A DNA stretch of 64,000 nt from the NCBI GenBank assembly GCA_963708095.1, contig OY970182.1, positions 930,001 through 994,000 of the forward strand. Direction: 5' to 3'. The translations under genes were made by a program, and so were the position numbers. The DNA comes from JAJZVS01 sp963708095 (GTDB lineage Bacteria; Pseudomonadota; Alphaproteobacteria; Acetobacterales; Acetobacteraceae). Each line of letters starts with the position of its first letter. Position 1 is the stretch's first letter. The notes below the pieces were generated by a model, which searched no databases, was not told where the DNA came from, and was given only the letters and a program-made list of their open reading frames with translations. Shown piece after piece: positions 9,387-20,476 of this stretch.

Positions 9387-9587
9387 CTACGTCTCCTTCG
9401 GATCGGCGGGGAAAGGCCGGACCTGCCGCCCGCCCTTCGCCCCCATTGCCGGGTCGAAACCTGTGTCCAGGATGAAGCTGCGCGCCTTCCCCTTGATGGC
9501 CCGGACGAAGCGGTCGAGCGGCATCGGCGCCCGCCCGTTGTAGGCGTCGCGTACGGCATGGCCCTCGCAGGGACGGAGCGCGCTCAT
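9387..9587 (-). pseudogene. Remnant of an N-acyl-homoserine-lactonase-like metallo-beta-lactamase-fold gene
   Basis: A 66-codon ORF starting three bases after the preceding stop. Its sequence (PMPLDRFVRAIKG, then FILDTGFDPAMGAKGGR) matches the N-terminal region of the AHL-lactonase family, where a PLDYFVWAI...DTGFD.AMGAKRGR stretch precedes the HxHxDH metal site. It stops (PADPKET) before any metal ligand, and the usual ~250-residue remainder is absent. The start is also shortened. I read it as a degraded remainder of a gene once between the two binding-protein genes; family assignment rests on a short match. Confidence 0.5.
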
Positions 9588-9589
9588 GG

Positions 9590-10822
9590 TCAGGTCGGCC
9601 ACACGGCCTTGCCGACCGCCATGTCTTCTGGAAACACCGTGACCGGCCTGCCGTTCTGCCATTGTACGATGACGAGCTGGGCATCCACCCGTCGGCCCTT
9701 GCTGTCGAACTGCAGATGGTGGCCGGGAAAATAGACCGCCGGGCCGTCGGTGACGTTCATGGTACGGATCGTGTCGGCCACCTTCTCCCGGTTTGCCGCC
9801 CCGGCCTTATCCAGCGCCCAGGCGAGGATCTGCACATGGGCATAAGCAAAGATTTCGTTGTGTCCGAACCACGGGTTGCCGGTGCGCTTGACGTAGCGCG
9901 CGGACAGCGCGTTCAGATCCTTGCCGGGCCAGTTGGCGAGCCCGATCATGATGTCCTGCAGGATCGCGGGCCCGGTGGTCTTCACCAGCTCCGGCACCGC
10001 CCAGTGCCCGCCGTTGCCGATCAGCGGCATCTTGCTGCCGGGCATGCCGTATTCGCTGAACGTGTCGGCGAGCAGCTTGTCGTCGCCGCTGGCGGTGGAG
10101 AGCAGCAGCACGAAATCCGGATGCGCCGCCCGCACGGGCTGCACCAGGGTGGTCGCGTCCGACAGCGGCGGGGTGTAGATCTGATCGACCACCGCGGTCA
10201 GCTTCTCGTCGCGGAGGATGTGCGACTTGATCGGCTTCAGGAAGCTGACGGAGGCGGCGGTGTTGTCGCCGACGATGGCGACCTTGGTGGGACGCTTGCC
10301 GGTGGTGTCCTGCGCCAGTTTCATCAGGATCGGCACGATCTGGTCGGCCTGCGCGTTGGCGGTGGGCGAGGTCTGGAAGATGTAATGGAACCCGCGGTCG
10401 GTGATCGCATCGGAATAAGACAGGGTGAGCCAGGGGAGCTTGGCCCGCTCCGTCACCTCCGTCACAGCCAAGGTGAAGGTGGACAGCCAGCAGCCCATGC
10501 CGCCCACCAGGTTCGGGTGCTCCGACAGCATGCGCTGCGCCGCGTCCTTGGCGGTCTCGGCGGTGGCGCCGGTGTCGATGATGAGCAGCTTGAGCCTGGC
10601 GCCCCCGAGCGAGCGGATGCCGCCCGCCTTGTTTACGTCGTCGATCGCCATCAACGCGCCGGCGCGCTCCAGGATGCCCTGCTCGGCCCAGGGGCCGGAC
10701 AGCGGCACCAGCAGCGCGATCTCGACCTCCGCCGGTGCTGCGGCGGCGCGGGTCGCGCCCGCGAGCGCCGCCGCGCCGCCAAGGCCGAGCGCTGTGCGCC
10801 GTCCGATCGTTGGTGTCGTCAT
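9590..10822 (-). CDS. ABC transporter substrate-binding protein (Leu/Ile/Val or amide type), copy 1
   Basis: 410 residues. A Tat signal (TIGRRTALGLGGAAALAGATRA) precedes a type I periplasmic binding domain (VEIALLVPLSGPWAEQGILE). The ATG at 10822 is chosen because it is preceded by GGGAGGAA at good spacing; an ATG 27 bp upstream lacks this. The gene lies 23 bp downstream of livF and upstream of a second, paralogous binding protein. The likely ligand class is branched-chain amino acids, short amides or urea; the sequence does not separate these. Confidence 0.92.
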   Translation of the reverse strand: MTTPTIGRRTALGLGGAAALAGATRAAAAPAEVEIALLVPLSGPWAEQGILERAGALMAIDDVNKAGGIRSLGGARLKLLIIDTGATAETAKDAAQRMLSEHPNLVGGMGCWLSTFTLAVTEVTERAKLPWLTLSYSDAITDRGFHYIFQTSPTANAQADQIVPILMKLAQDTTGKRPTKVAIVGDNTAASVSFLKPIKSHILRDEKLTAVVDQIYTPPLSDATTLVQPVRAAHPDFVLLLSTASGDDKLLADTFSEYGMPGSKMPLIGNGGHWAVPELVKTTGPAILQDIMIGLANWPGKDLNALSARYVKRTGNPWFGHNEIFAYAHVQILAWALDKAGAANREKVADTIRTMNVTDGPAVYFPGHHLQFDSKGRRVDAQLVIVQWQNGRPVTVFPEDMAVGKAVWPT

Positions 10823-10845
10823 ATGGTATTCCTCCCGTTTTGGTT

Positions 10846-11554
10846 TCATTCTTCGCCGAGGCCGAGATAGGATCGCCTGACGCGATCGTCCGCAAGCAGG
10901 GTCTCGTACGGTCCTTCCAGCACCATCCGCCCGGTTTCCAGCACGTAGCCGCGATCGGACAGTTCCAGCGCTTCCGCCACCCGCTGTTCCACCAGCAGGA
11001 TGGCAAGCCCGTCTTCCTTGTGGATCTGGGCGATGCGGTCGAAGATCGCCTCCGCCACCGCCGGCGCGAGACCCATCGAGGGTTCGTCCAGCATCAGCAG
11101 CCGCGGCGCGGAGGCGAGGCCGCGACCGATCGCCAGCATCTGCTGCTCCCCGCCCGACAAGGTGCCGGCGAGCTGGCGCGAACGTTCCGCCAGAATCGGG
11201 AACAAGGTGTGGATGCGTTCCAATGTGTGTGCCCAGTGCGCGCGGCCGGCGCGCGGATAGGCACCCATCTCCAGGTTCTCGCGCACCGTCAGGGTGCGGA
11301 ACACCTGCCGCCCCTCCGGTACATGCGCGATGCCGAGATGCGCGCGCGCCGAGGCAGGCCTGGTCAGCAGCGGCGCGCCGTCCCAGGACACGCTGCCGCC
11401 CGTGGGCGGAACGATGCCGCAGATGGTCTTGAACAGGGTGGTCTTCCCTGCCCCGTTCGGCCCCACCACGGTGACGAACTGGCCTGATGCGACCGCGAGC
11501 GACACGCCCTGCAAGGCGCGCAGCCCGCCGTAGGACACCGACAGGTCGTGCACT

Positions 11555-11562
<8 letters not shown>
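10846..11562 (-). CDS. livF: Branched-chain amino-acid ABC transporter ATPase LivF
   Basis: 238 residues. Walker A GPNGAGKTT, the ABC signature LSGGEQQMLAIGRGL and Walker B LLMLDEPSMGLAP are intact, and PEGRQVFRTLTVRENL is the LivF-specific stretch. It overlaps the 3' end of the upstream livMG gene by 8 bp and is followed after 23 bp by the first binding protein, so it belongs to one operon livH-livMG-livF-SBP1-SBP2. LivF pairs with the LivG-like half of the fused protein to energise import. Confidence 0.95.
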
Positions 11563-13308
<1,746 letters not shown>

Positions 13309-13309
<1 letters not shown>

Positions 13310-14250
13310 TATGCGCGTTCCGCCGAGCGCCCGAACAGGCCCTCCGGCCGCAGCCCCACGATCAGCAGGAAGACGACGAAGATCGCCGCGTTCTGCAATT
13401 GCGGCGGCAACACGAGCGCCGAGACCTGCTGCACGAACCCGACCGTGAGCCCGCCCCAGAACGCGCCCAGGATGCTGCCCATGCCGCCCAGCACCACGCC
13501 GGAATACATGATGATCACGTAATCGAGCCCGACGAACGGCGTGAACGACAAATAGGTCGCCATCAGCCCGCCGGCGATCGCGGTGATCCCGGCGCCGAGG
13601 CCGAAGGCGATGCGATAGGCACGATCGACGTCGATGCCCATGTATGTCGCCGCCACCGGGTTATCGGCCGCCGCGCGTAGCGCCTTGCCGAGCCTGGTGC
13701 GCTCCATCACGAGCCACAGCAGGACCGCGACCACGATCGCGACCGCGCAGGAATAGACGCGCGCCTGGTTGAGGAACAGCAGCGCATCGCCCGGGAACGG
13801 ACCGAGGATGAAGGCACGGGCCGACAGCGGCGTGAGCACGCTTTTTGGCGTGGAGCCGAACACGATCAGCCCGCCGTTCTGTAAGATCAACGAAATCCCG
13901 AGGGTCACGATGAGCTGGCCGAACCCGCCGCTTTCGGTGCGGGAAGCGATGGAAAGCCCGGAGACGTGGGAGATCAGGAACCGGTGCAGCAACGCCCCGC
14001 CGGCGAACAGCACCGGTCCTGCCAGCAGTGCCGCGACGAAGGGCCCGATATAGGGCCCGAAGATGCCGAGCGCGACGAACCCGCCCACCAGATAGAGGCT
14101 GACATACATGCCGAGCATCAGCAGCTCGCCCTGGGCGAAGTTCACGACCTTCATGATGCCGAAGATCAGCCCGAGGCCGATGCACATCAGGCCGTACAGG
14201 CAGCCGATGATGAGCCCCGCCGCAACGGCGTTCAGGACGTTCTCGACCAA
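13309..14250 (-). CDS. livH: Branched-chain amino-acid ABC transporter permease LivH
   Basis: 313 residues, polytopic, with the LivH signature GCLYGLMCIGLGLIFGIMK.VNFAQGELLMLGMY at the N-terminus and GLDYVIIMYSGVVLGGMGS towards the C-terminus. I place the start at a TTG at 14250 because GGAGG lies four bases upstream and this gives the usual LivH length; an ATG at 14310 would add 20 poorly conserved residues. First gene of the liv operon; the stop is shared with the ATG of livMG (TAATG). Confidence 0.9.
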
Positions 14251-14400
14251 GTCGCCTCCCCGCCCCGACGCTGTCGCCGCCGGTGGCACGATTATGACGG
14301 CAACGACCATCCGTGGGGCGGCCGTGGCACCGAGGCAGTCTGCCCCAAGCGCCGGGCGGGCGCCATCCCCTTGCGTGCCCACACCCAGCGGGCGGGGTTC

Positions 14401-14496
14401 TTCACCTCTCCCACGCTTGCGGGCTTGGGCCGCGAACCGGACCAAGCCCGCCAAGCGGGAGAGGTGAACGATCTGAGGTTCGCCCGATTGCCCTGG
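14401..14496. repeat. Dispersed repeat R1 copy (hairpin plus one terminal repeat)
   Basis: 14401-14468 is a long imperfect palindrome: TTCACCTCTCCCACGCTTGC at the left arm, and CGGGAGAGGTGAA closing the right arm, enclosing GGGCTTGGGCCGCGAA. It is followed by GGTTCGCCCGATTGCCCTGG at 14477-14496, the terminal sequence seen in other copies. It occupies the 283-bp gap between livH and the divergent hydrolase; no other feature is visible in that gap. Confidence 0.75.
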
Positions 14497-14593
14497 CGGT
14501 CTCGCGTCCTGCCCTTGACGATCTCCCGGGCCGGTTTCTACGATCGGGCATGCACGCCGCCCGCGGCGCGAACGAAAGCTCGGAGACCGCCGC

Positions 14594-15448
14594 GTGGACG
14601 ATGCCTGCCTGACCGATGCGCCGGACGCCGTCCTCGCGCGCCTGGAGACAGCGGCAGAGCGCGTATCGACGCCCTGCGGCGACGGGCGGATGGTATGGCA
14701 CGCCTGGAGTGCCGGGCCGGCGCTGGTGCTCCTGCACGGCGGCAGCGGCTCCTGGCGGCACTGGGTGCGCAACATCGACGCGTTCGCGCGCGACCATCGG
14801 GTGATCGCGCCCGACCTGCCCGGGCTTGGCGAATTGGACCTGCCGCCGCAACCGGAAGACGCGCGCGCGATGGCGCGGATCCTGGCCGAGGGGCTCGCCG
14901 GGCTCGTGGGTGCGAGGGAACGTTACGATCTCGCCGGGTTCTCCTTCGGCGGCGTGATGGCCGGCTGTCTGGCGGCGCAGGAGGGGGAACGGGTGCGCAG
15001 CCTGACGATCGTCGGCTCCGGCGGGCTCGGCACGCCGCGCGCGGCGGTGGAACTCGTGAAAGTGCGCCACCTGGCTGGAGAGGAACGGATCGCCGCGCAT
15101 CGGACCAACCTCGCGCGGCTGATGATTGCCGATCCGGCGCGGATCGATGTGCTGGCGTTGGCGATCCAGGACTGGAACACGCGGCATTCGCGGCTGAAGA
15201 CGCCGCAGATCTCGCGCGGGACGTGGCTGGCCGACGCGCTGCCTGCGGTGCGCTGCCCGGTGGCGGGCATCTGGGGCAGCCGCGATGCGCCGTCCCTGCC
15301 CGATATCGGCGCGCGCGAACGCGCGTTGCGGGCATTGCGGCCGGAGCTGCGGTTCCGGGTGATCGACGGCGCCGGGCATTGGGTGGCGTATGAGCAGGCG
15401 GCGGCGTTCAACGCGGCGCTCGCCGGGCTGATGGCGGGCGCCGCCTGA
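14594..15448 (+). CDS. Alpha/beta hydrolase
   Basis: 284 residues from a GTG start. The oxyanion loop LLHGGSGSWRHW (about 50-61), nucleophile elbow GFSFGG (Ser at about 117) and C-terminal catalytic His in DGAGHWVAYE are all present, giving an intact Ser-Asp-His enzyme of the MhpC/BphD-like group. The helical lid contains no special features. It ends back-to-back with the convergent enolase-superfamily gene (their stop codons are adjacent). Substrate unknown. Confidence 0.85.
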   Translation: MDDACLTDAPDAVLARLETAAERVSTPCGDGRMVWHAWSAGPALVLLHGGSGSWRHWVRNIDAFARDHRVIAPDLPGLGELDLPPQPEDARAMARILAEGLAGLVGARERYDLAGFSFGGVMAGCLAAQEGERVRSLTIVGSGGLGTPRAAVELVKVRHLAGEERIAAHRTNLARLMIADPARIDVLALAIQDWNTRHSRLKTPQISRGTWLADALPAVRCPVAGIWGSRDAPSLPDIGARERALRALRPELRFRVIDGAGHWVAYEQAAAFNAALAGLMAGAA

Positions 15449-16558
15449 TCAGACGAGCGCGATCCGCCGGCGCGCCAGTTCCGTTTCGTTCACGACGAGA
15501 CCCAGGCCCGGGCCTTCGGGCAGGCGGAACAGCCCCGCCTCCGGCCGCGGCGGATTCGCGAACACGACGTGGGTGCGCGCGGACGGATCGTTCCACTCGC
15601 ACGGTTTGGTGGCATGCGCCTGTGCGGCGGCGAGATGCAGGCTCGCCATATGGCCGATCGTGGGCTGGGTCTGGTGCGGCACCAGCTCCACCCCGTGCGC
15701 CTGGCACAGCGCGGCGGCGCGCAGCATGCCGGTGACGCCGCCCATCTTCACGATGTCGGGCTGGACCATCCGCACCCCGGCCTCGATCAGTTCCACCAGC
15801 GCCGGCAACGTGTAGCTCTGTTCGCCGGCGGAGACGGTGATGTCGAGCCGGCGCGCGACCTCGCCCATGGCGCGCGGATGGTAGTGCTGCACCGGCTCCT
15901 CGAACCACCAGTAGCCAAGCTCTTCCAGCGCGCGGCCGACCCTTATCGCACCGCTGGTCGAGTAGCCGTTGTTGGCATCGAAGGCGAGCGGAAAGCCCTC
16001 ACCCACCAGCTTGCGCACCGCGCGCGCCTTGGCGATGTCGCCCGGGATGTCGACGTCGAGATGGGTGCGGTCGTTGTCGAAGCGGATCTTCACCGCGGCC
16101 GGGCGGTCCGTCATGCGCGCTTCCACCGCGCGCAGCACCTGATCGATCGATCGTTCCGCATTGCCCCCGATCGAGGCGTAGAACGGCAGCGCGGTGCGCC
16201 AGGCGCCCCCAATCAACTTGTACAGCGGCAGGCCGAGCGCGTGGCCCTTGAGGTCCCACAGCGCGATATCGAGCGCGGCCAGTGCGCCGGTGAGCGCACC
16301 TTCCGGCCCCAGCTTCGCCAGCACGTGGAACGCGCGATCGAGCAGCACCGCGTGGTCCAGCGGGTCGGCGCCGATCAGCCGCGGAGCGATGTCGTGGACG
16401 ATCATGCCGAGCGAGGCGCGGCCGCCCTGCATGGGCGAGGCTTCGCCGATCCCGCTCGGCCCATCGTCGGTGCGGATGCGGACGAAGGCACTGCGCTGGG
16501 TGGGGCGGTCGTCGGGGGCCCACTGGACCTGGAAGGCCTCGATGGCGGTGATTTTCAT
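15449..16558 (-). CDS. Enolase-superfamily protein (mandelate racemase / muconate lactonizing type)
   Basis: 369 residues. The capping domain (about 1-125) is followed by the barrel with metal ligands in LAFDANNG, WWFEEPVQ and VSAGEQ, the Asp-Glu-Glu set of the superfamily. A basic residue pair occurs as KIRFDN (second-strand K-x-K/R acid-base position) and a possible catalytic His in LVPHQTQP. This pattern fits the mandelate racemase subgroup, probably an acid-sugar dehydratase or related lyase; the exact reaction cannot be assigned. A purine-rich GGGAAGGGA precedes the ATG. Confidence 0.87.
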   Translation of the reverse strand: MKITAIEAFQVQWAPDDRPTQRSAFVRIRTDDGPSGIGEASPMQGGRASLGMIVHDIAPRLIGADPLDHAVLLDRAFHVLAKLGPEGALTGALAALDIALWDLKGHALGLPLYKLIGGAWRTALPFYASIGGNAERSIDQVLRAVEARMTDRPAAVKIRFDNDRTHLDVDIPGDIAKARAVRKLVGEGFPLAFDANNGYSTSGAIRVGRALEELGYWWFEEPVQHYHPRAMGEVARRLDITVSAGEQSYTLPALVELIEAGVRMVQPDIVKMGGVTGMLRAAALCQAHGVELVPHQTQPTIGHMASLHLAAAQAHATKPCEWNDPSARTHVVFANPPRPEAGLFRLPEGPGLGLVVNETELARRRIALV

Positions 16559-16634
16559 GTGACGTCCCTTCCCTTTCGCGTCCGCGGGTCAGTCAAGACC
16601 CTGGCGGACGCGGCGGCAAGGCGGCCGTGCCGGG

Positions 16635-17168
16635 TCAGGAGTGCGGGGAGGACCCGTCCGGTTCGCGGTCTTGGGCGGGACCGGAACGTCCCGGCCGGGC
16701 GGTGCCGCCCAGGATCACGAGCGCCGCAACGCCGCAGACGATCGCGGCGTCGCCGATGTTGAACACGTACCACGACCAGCCGAACGCGTGAGCACGGATG
16801 AAATCCACCACCGCGCCGTAGTGCAGCCGGTCGGTCACGTTGCCCACCGCGCCGCCGGCGATCGCGCCCAATGCGATCGCGGACGATACGAAGTCCGTCC
16901 GGCGCAACCACACGCCGAGCCCGGCGACGATCGCGAGCGCCACCACGGCGAGGATCGCGACGCTCCACCCGCCGCGGCCGGTGAGCAGGCCGAAGGTCAC
17001 CCCGTGATTCCAGACCATGGTGAGGTCGAGCACCGGCAGCAGCCGCACGTCGCCGAGGCGCGGCAGGTCGAGCACGTGCAGTATCCAGTATTTGCTGCCC
17101 TGATCGGCGGCGTAGACGATCAGGCCGACCAGGGTGCCGAGCGCGGTGAGGCGGTTGCGCCGGGTCAC
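16635..17168 (-). CDS. lspA: Lipoprotein signal peptidase II
   Basis: 177 residues. LspA cleaves prolipoprotein signal peptides in the inner membrane. The two catalytic Asp motifs are visible: GGAVGNVTDRLHYGAVVDF and FNIGDAAIVCG (most homologues have FN.AD). WNHGVTFGLL is the conserved WNxGxxFG region. Four hydrophobic segments are evident. A GTG start at 17168 overlaps the ileS stop (GTGA), indicating translational coupling, the usual ileS-lspA arrangement. Confidence 0.95.
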   Translation of the reverse strand: MTRRNRLTALGTLVGLIVYAADQGSKYWILHVLDLPRLGDVRLLPVLDLTMVWNHGVTFGLLTGRGGWSVAILAVVALAIVAGLGVWLRRTDFVSSAIALGAIAGGAVGNVTDRLHYGAVVDFIRAHAFGWSWYVFNIGDAAIVCGVAALVILGGTARPGRSGPAQDREPDGSSPHS

Positions 17169-20053
17169 GCTTCGGTCGTGCGGCAGACGAGGCTGGAGTC
17201 CACCGCGTCGGCGCAGCGGACGCAGAGGGTTGGGTGGACGGGGTTTTGGCCGACTTCTTCCAGCACCCGCCAGCAGCGGGCGCATTTGGCGCCGGGGGCC
17301 TTGTCAGCCTCGACCGCAACCTGCGGCAAGGCATCGAGCATCGGGGCCGCCGGATGGTCGGGCCGGTGGCTCCGCTCGATCTCGGCGCGACCGAGGAATT
17401 CCGCAATCGGCAGGAGGTCGACCTTGGACACGATCAACAGCTCGGCCCAATCGTCAGCGCTCAAAGATGCAAGCTGCGGCTCGGGCAAGCCCATCCCGAC
17501 GCGCGCCTGAAGAGACGATCCGATTTCGCCGCCGGCGCGCATCGCTTCCAGACGGGCGGTTGCCATTCGACGAATGGCCCGAATCCCATCCCACTTCTCC
17601 GCCAGCGCCGGATCCCGCCACGCCGCCGGCAGCTCGGGGAACAGGTGCAGATGCACGCTGTCCTCGTCGCCGAACCGCGCGCACCAGGCTTCCTCGGTAG
17701 TGAAGCACAGCACGGGCGCAAGCCAGGTGCACAGGGTCCGATGCAGCACGTCCAGAACCGTCCGCGCCGCCCGCCGGCGCAGGCTGTCCGGGCGGTCGCA
17801 ATACAGCGCGTCCTTGCGGATGTCGAAATAGAATGCCGACAGGTCGGTGGCACAGAAATTGTGCAACTCGGGATAGACGCCGGTCCAGTTGTAGCTTGCG
17901 ACGGCGGCGCGCACGCGGGCACCAAGCTCGGTCAGCCGGTGCAGCACCCAGCGTTCCAGCTCCGGCATGTCGGCGTACGGGACGGTTTCAGCCTCGTCGA
18001 ATCCGTCCAGCCCCCCCAGCAGCCAGCGTAACGTGTTGCGCAGCCGCCGGTACAGCTCCGCCTCCTGCTTCAGGATTTCCGGGCCGATCCGCAAATCCTC
18101 GGTGGTGTCGGACATCATCACCCAGAGCCGCAGGATATCGGCCCCGTATTGTTTCTCCACCGCCTCCGGCGCCACCACGTTGCCGAGCGATTTCGACATC
18201 TTCCGCCCCTGCTCGTCGGTGACGAACCCGTGCGTCAGGATCGCCTTGAACGGCGCCCGCCCGCGGGTACCGATCGCCTCCAGCAGGGAGGAATGAAACC
18301 AGCCGCGATGCTGGTCGGAACCTTCCAGATAGAGATCGGCCGGCCACGGCAGCCCGCGCGCCTCCAACGTGAAGGCATGGGTCGAACCGGACTCGAACCA
18401 GACGTCGACGATGTCGCGCACCTGTTCGTACTCGTCCGGATTGCGATCGGGCCCCAGGAAGTGCGCCGGCGGGGACGCGTACCACGCATCGGCCCCCTCG
18501 ATGGCGAAGGCTTCCACGATGCGCGTGACCACGTCGGGATCGCGCAGCGGCGCCCCGGTCCGGCGATCGACGAACACCGGGATCGGCACACCCCAGGCGC
18601 GCTGGCGGCTGATGCACCAGTCGGGCCGTACCGCGACCATCGAGCCGATGCGGTTGCGCCCGGCATCCGGCACGAAAACGGTGGCGTCGATCGCTTCCAG
18701 CGCCTTGGCGCGGATCTGCTCGGGCCCGTCCATGCGGATGAACCATTGCGGCGTTGCACGAAAAATGAGCGGCGCCCGGGACCGCCAGGAATGCGGGTAG
18801 GCGTGCACCAAGGTCCCGCGCGCCAGCAGCCCGCCCGCCGCGGCGAGGGCGGCGCAGACGGGGTCGGCGGCCTTGTAGACATGCACGCCGGCGAAGCTTG
18901 GCATCCAGGCGTTGAACGTGCCGTCCGCGCCGACCGTGTCGGGGACTTCGATCCCGCGGGCGCGGCCGAGCTGGAAATCCTCCTCGCCGTGGCCGGGGGC
19001 GATATGCACGAATCCGGTGCCGGCCTCGGTGGTAACGAAATCGCCGAACAGCAGCGGCACGTCGTGGTCGTAGCCGTGCCCGCGCAACGGATGCGCGCAG
19101 ACCGTCCCGGCCAGCTCCGCGCCCGGCATCACGCGCAGCACGTGGTGGGTGGCGATCTTCGTCTCGGCCAGGAACCCCGGGAGCAGATGGAGCGCGACCA
19201 GCAGCTTGTCGCCGGCGCGCACCAGAGACCCTTCCGCGACGGCATCGACATGGATCAGCGCGTACTCGATCGCCTCCCCGGCGGCGATGGCGCGGTTGCC
19301 GGGCATGGTCCAGGGCGTGGTGGTCCAGATCACGATCGCCGCGTCGCGCAGGTCCGCCGCCGGGGCCGTCACGATCGGGAAGCGCACCCAGATCGTCGTG
19401 CTGGTGTGGTCGTGGTACTCGATCTCGGCCTCGGCGAGCGCGGTCTTCTCCACCGGCGACCACATCACCGGGCGCAGGCCGCGGTACAATGCGCCGTTCA
19501 GCAGGAACTTGCAGATCTCCCCGGCGATCGCGGCTTCGGACTTGTAGTCCATGGTGGCGTAGCGCTCGGCCCAGGCGCCCTCCACGCCCAGGCGGCGGAA
19601 CTCGTCCTTCTGCACCGCCATCCAGTGCGCGGCGTAGGCGCGGCACTCGGCGCGGAAGTCGAGCAGCGGCACCGCGTCCTTGTCGCGGCCCTTGGCGCGG
19701 TATTCTTCCTCGATCTTCCACTCGATCGGCAGGCCGTGGCAGTCCCAGCCGGGGATATAGAGCGCGTCGTAGCCGGCCATCTGGCGGGTGCGGTTGATGA
19801 CGTCCTTCAGGATCTTGTTGAGCGCGGTGCCGATATGGATGTTACCGTTCGCATACGGCGGGCCGTCGTGCAGAATGAACAATGGGCGCCCGCGCGCCGC
19901 GGCGCGCATCCGGCCCCACAGATCCATCGCCTCCCAGCGGGCGAGCAGCGCGGGCTCGCGCTTCGGCAGGTCGCCGCGCATGGGGAAGGACGTGCGTGGC
20001 AGGAACACGGTGTCGCGGTAGTCGCGCGGCTTGGTATCGGTGGGGCTGTCCAT
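17165..20053 (-). CDS. ileS: Isoleucyl-tRNA synthetase
   Basis: 962 residues, full length for the bacterial enzyme. HIGH motif PPYANGNIHIG (residues 65-75), KMSKSLGNVV in the second half, and a C-terminal zinc finger with CARCWR and CVRC pairs. The CP1 editing domain lies between. It charges tRNA-Ile in the cytoplasm. Coupled to lspA downstream. ribF, often adjacent upstream in proteobacteria, is here 4.6 kb away on the same strand, separated by plus-strand genes for polyprenyl-sugar metabolism. Confidence 0.97.
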   Translation of the reverse strand: MDSPTDTKPRDYRDTVFLPRTSFPMRGDLPKREPALLARWEAMDLWGRMRAAARGRPLFILHDGPPYANGNIHIGTALNKILKDVINRTRQMAGYDALYIPGWDCHGLPIEWKIEEEYRAKGRDKDAVPLLDFRAECRAYAAHWMAVQKDEFRRLGVEGAWAERYATMDYKSEAAIAGEICKFLLNGALYRGLRPVMWSPVEKTALAEAEIEYHDHTSTTIWVRFPIVTAPAADLRDAAIVIWTTTPWTMPGNRAIAAGEAIEYALIHVDAVAEGSLVRAGDKLLVALHLLPGFLAETKIATHHVLRVMPGAELAGTVCAHPLRGHGYDHDVPLLFGDFVTTEAGTGFVHIAPGHGEEDFQLGRARGIEVPDTVGADGTFNAWMPSFAGVHVYKAADPVCAALAAAGGLLARGTLVHAYPHSWRSRAPLIFRATPQWFIRMDGPEQIRAKALEAIDATVFVPDAGRNRIGSMVAVRPDWCISRQRAWGVPIPVFVDRRTGAPLRDPDVVTRIVEAFAIEGADAWYASPPAHFLGPDRNPDEYEQVRDIVDVWFESGSTHAFTLEARGLPWPADLYLEGSDQHRGWFHSSLLEAIGTRGRAPFKAILTHGFVTDEQGRKMSKSLGNVVAPEAVEKQYGADILRLWVMMSDTTEDLRIGPEILKQEAELYRRLRNTLRWLLGGLDGFDEAETVPYADMPELERWVLHRLTELGARVRAAVASYNWTGVYPELHNFCATDLSAFYFDIRKDALYCDRPDSLRRRAARTVLDVLHRTLCTWLAPVLCFTTEEAWCARFGDEDSVHLHLFPELPAAWRDPALAEKWDGIRAIRRMATARLEAMRAGGEIGSSLQARVGMGLPEPQLASLSADDWAELLIVSKVDLLPIAEFLGRAEIERSHRPDHPAAPMLDALPQVAVEADKAPGAKCARCWRVLEEVGQNPVHPTLCVRCADAVDSSLVCRTTEA

Positions 20054-20476
20054 CGGGATCTCTGGCGGTTCCGGCGCGGCAGCCGGAGAAGGAGAAGGCG
20101 GCGCCGCGCCGGGCGGCGAAACGGACCCGGCGCTCTCAGCGAGAGGCCGGGAGGATAATTCGCGCCTGGCGCGGGCCCGTGCTCATGGCAGGACTAATGG
20201 AAGCGCCCGGCCGCGGGGTCAAGGCCGGGGCGCGATCACGCCCGGCCGGCGTGCCGGCAAGCCGGGCAGGAGCGGATTTCGCTTTGCCCCGGGTCAGGGC
20301 GGCGTGCTACTGACGCGGAATAACTTTCCCGTGTCCGTCGCCCGCCGATGGCAGCCAACGCCGCCTTCCCGGGCTCCGCTTCGCTTTTCGCCGCTTCGCT
20401 TGCACCTGCGCTCTGCTTGCAACCGCTCCACCGCCTGCGTCCTGGGTGCCCCCGTCACTGCCCGCAAAAGGTCCCG
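20054..20476. other. Divergent intergenic region, no feature recognised
   Basis: About 420 bp between ileS (minus) and the membrane-protein gene (plus). It must hold both promoters, but I see no convincing hexamers, tRNA-like fold or T-box motif. An in-frame ATG at 20348 could extend the membrane protein by 43 residues, but that stretch is low in hydrophobic order and has no ribosome-binding site. Confidence 0.5.

Noticed and set aside
18149..20158. 669-codon plus-strand frame opposite ileS
   Set aside because: Same kind of shadow; ileS is unambiguous and this frame has no recognisable domain.
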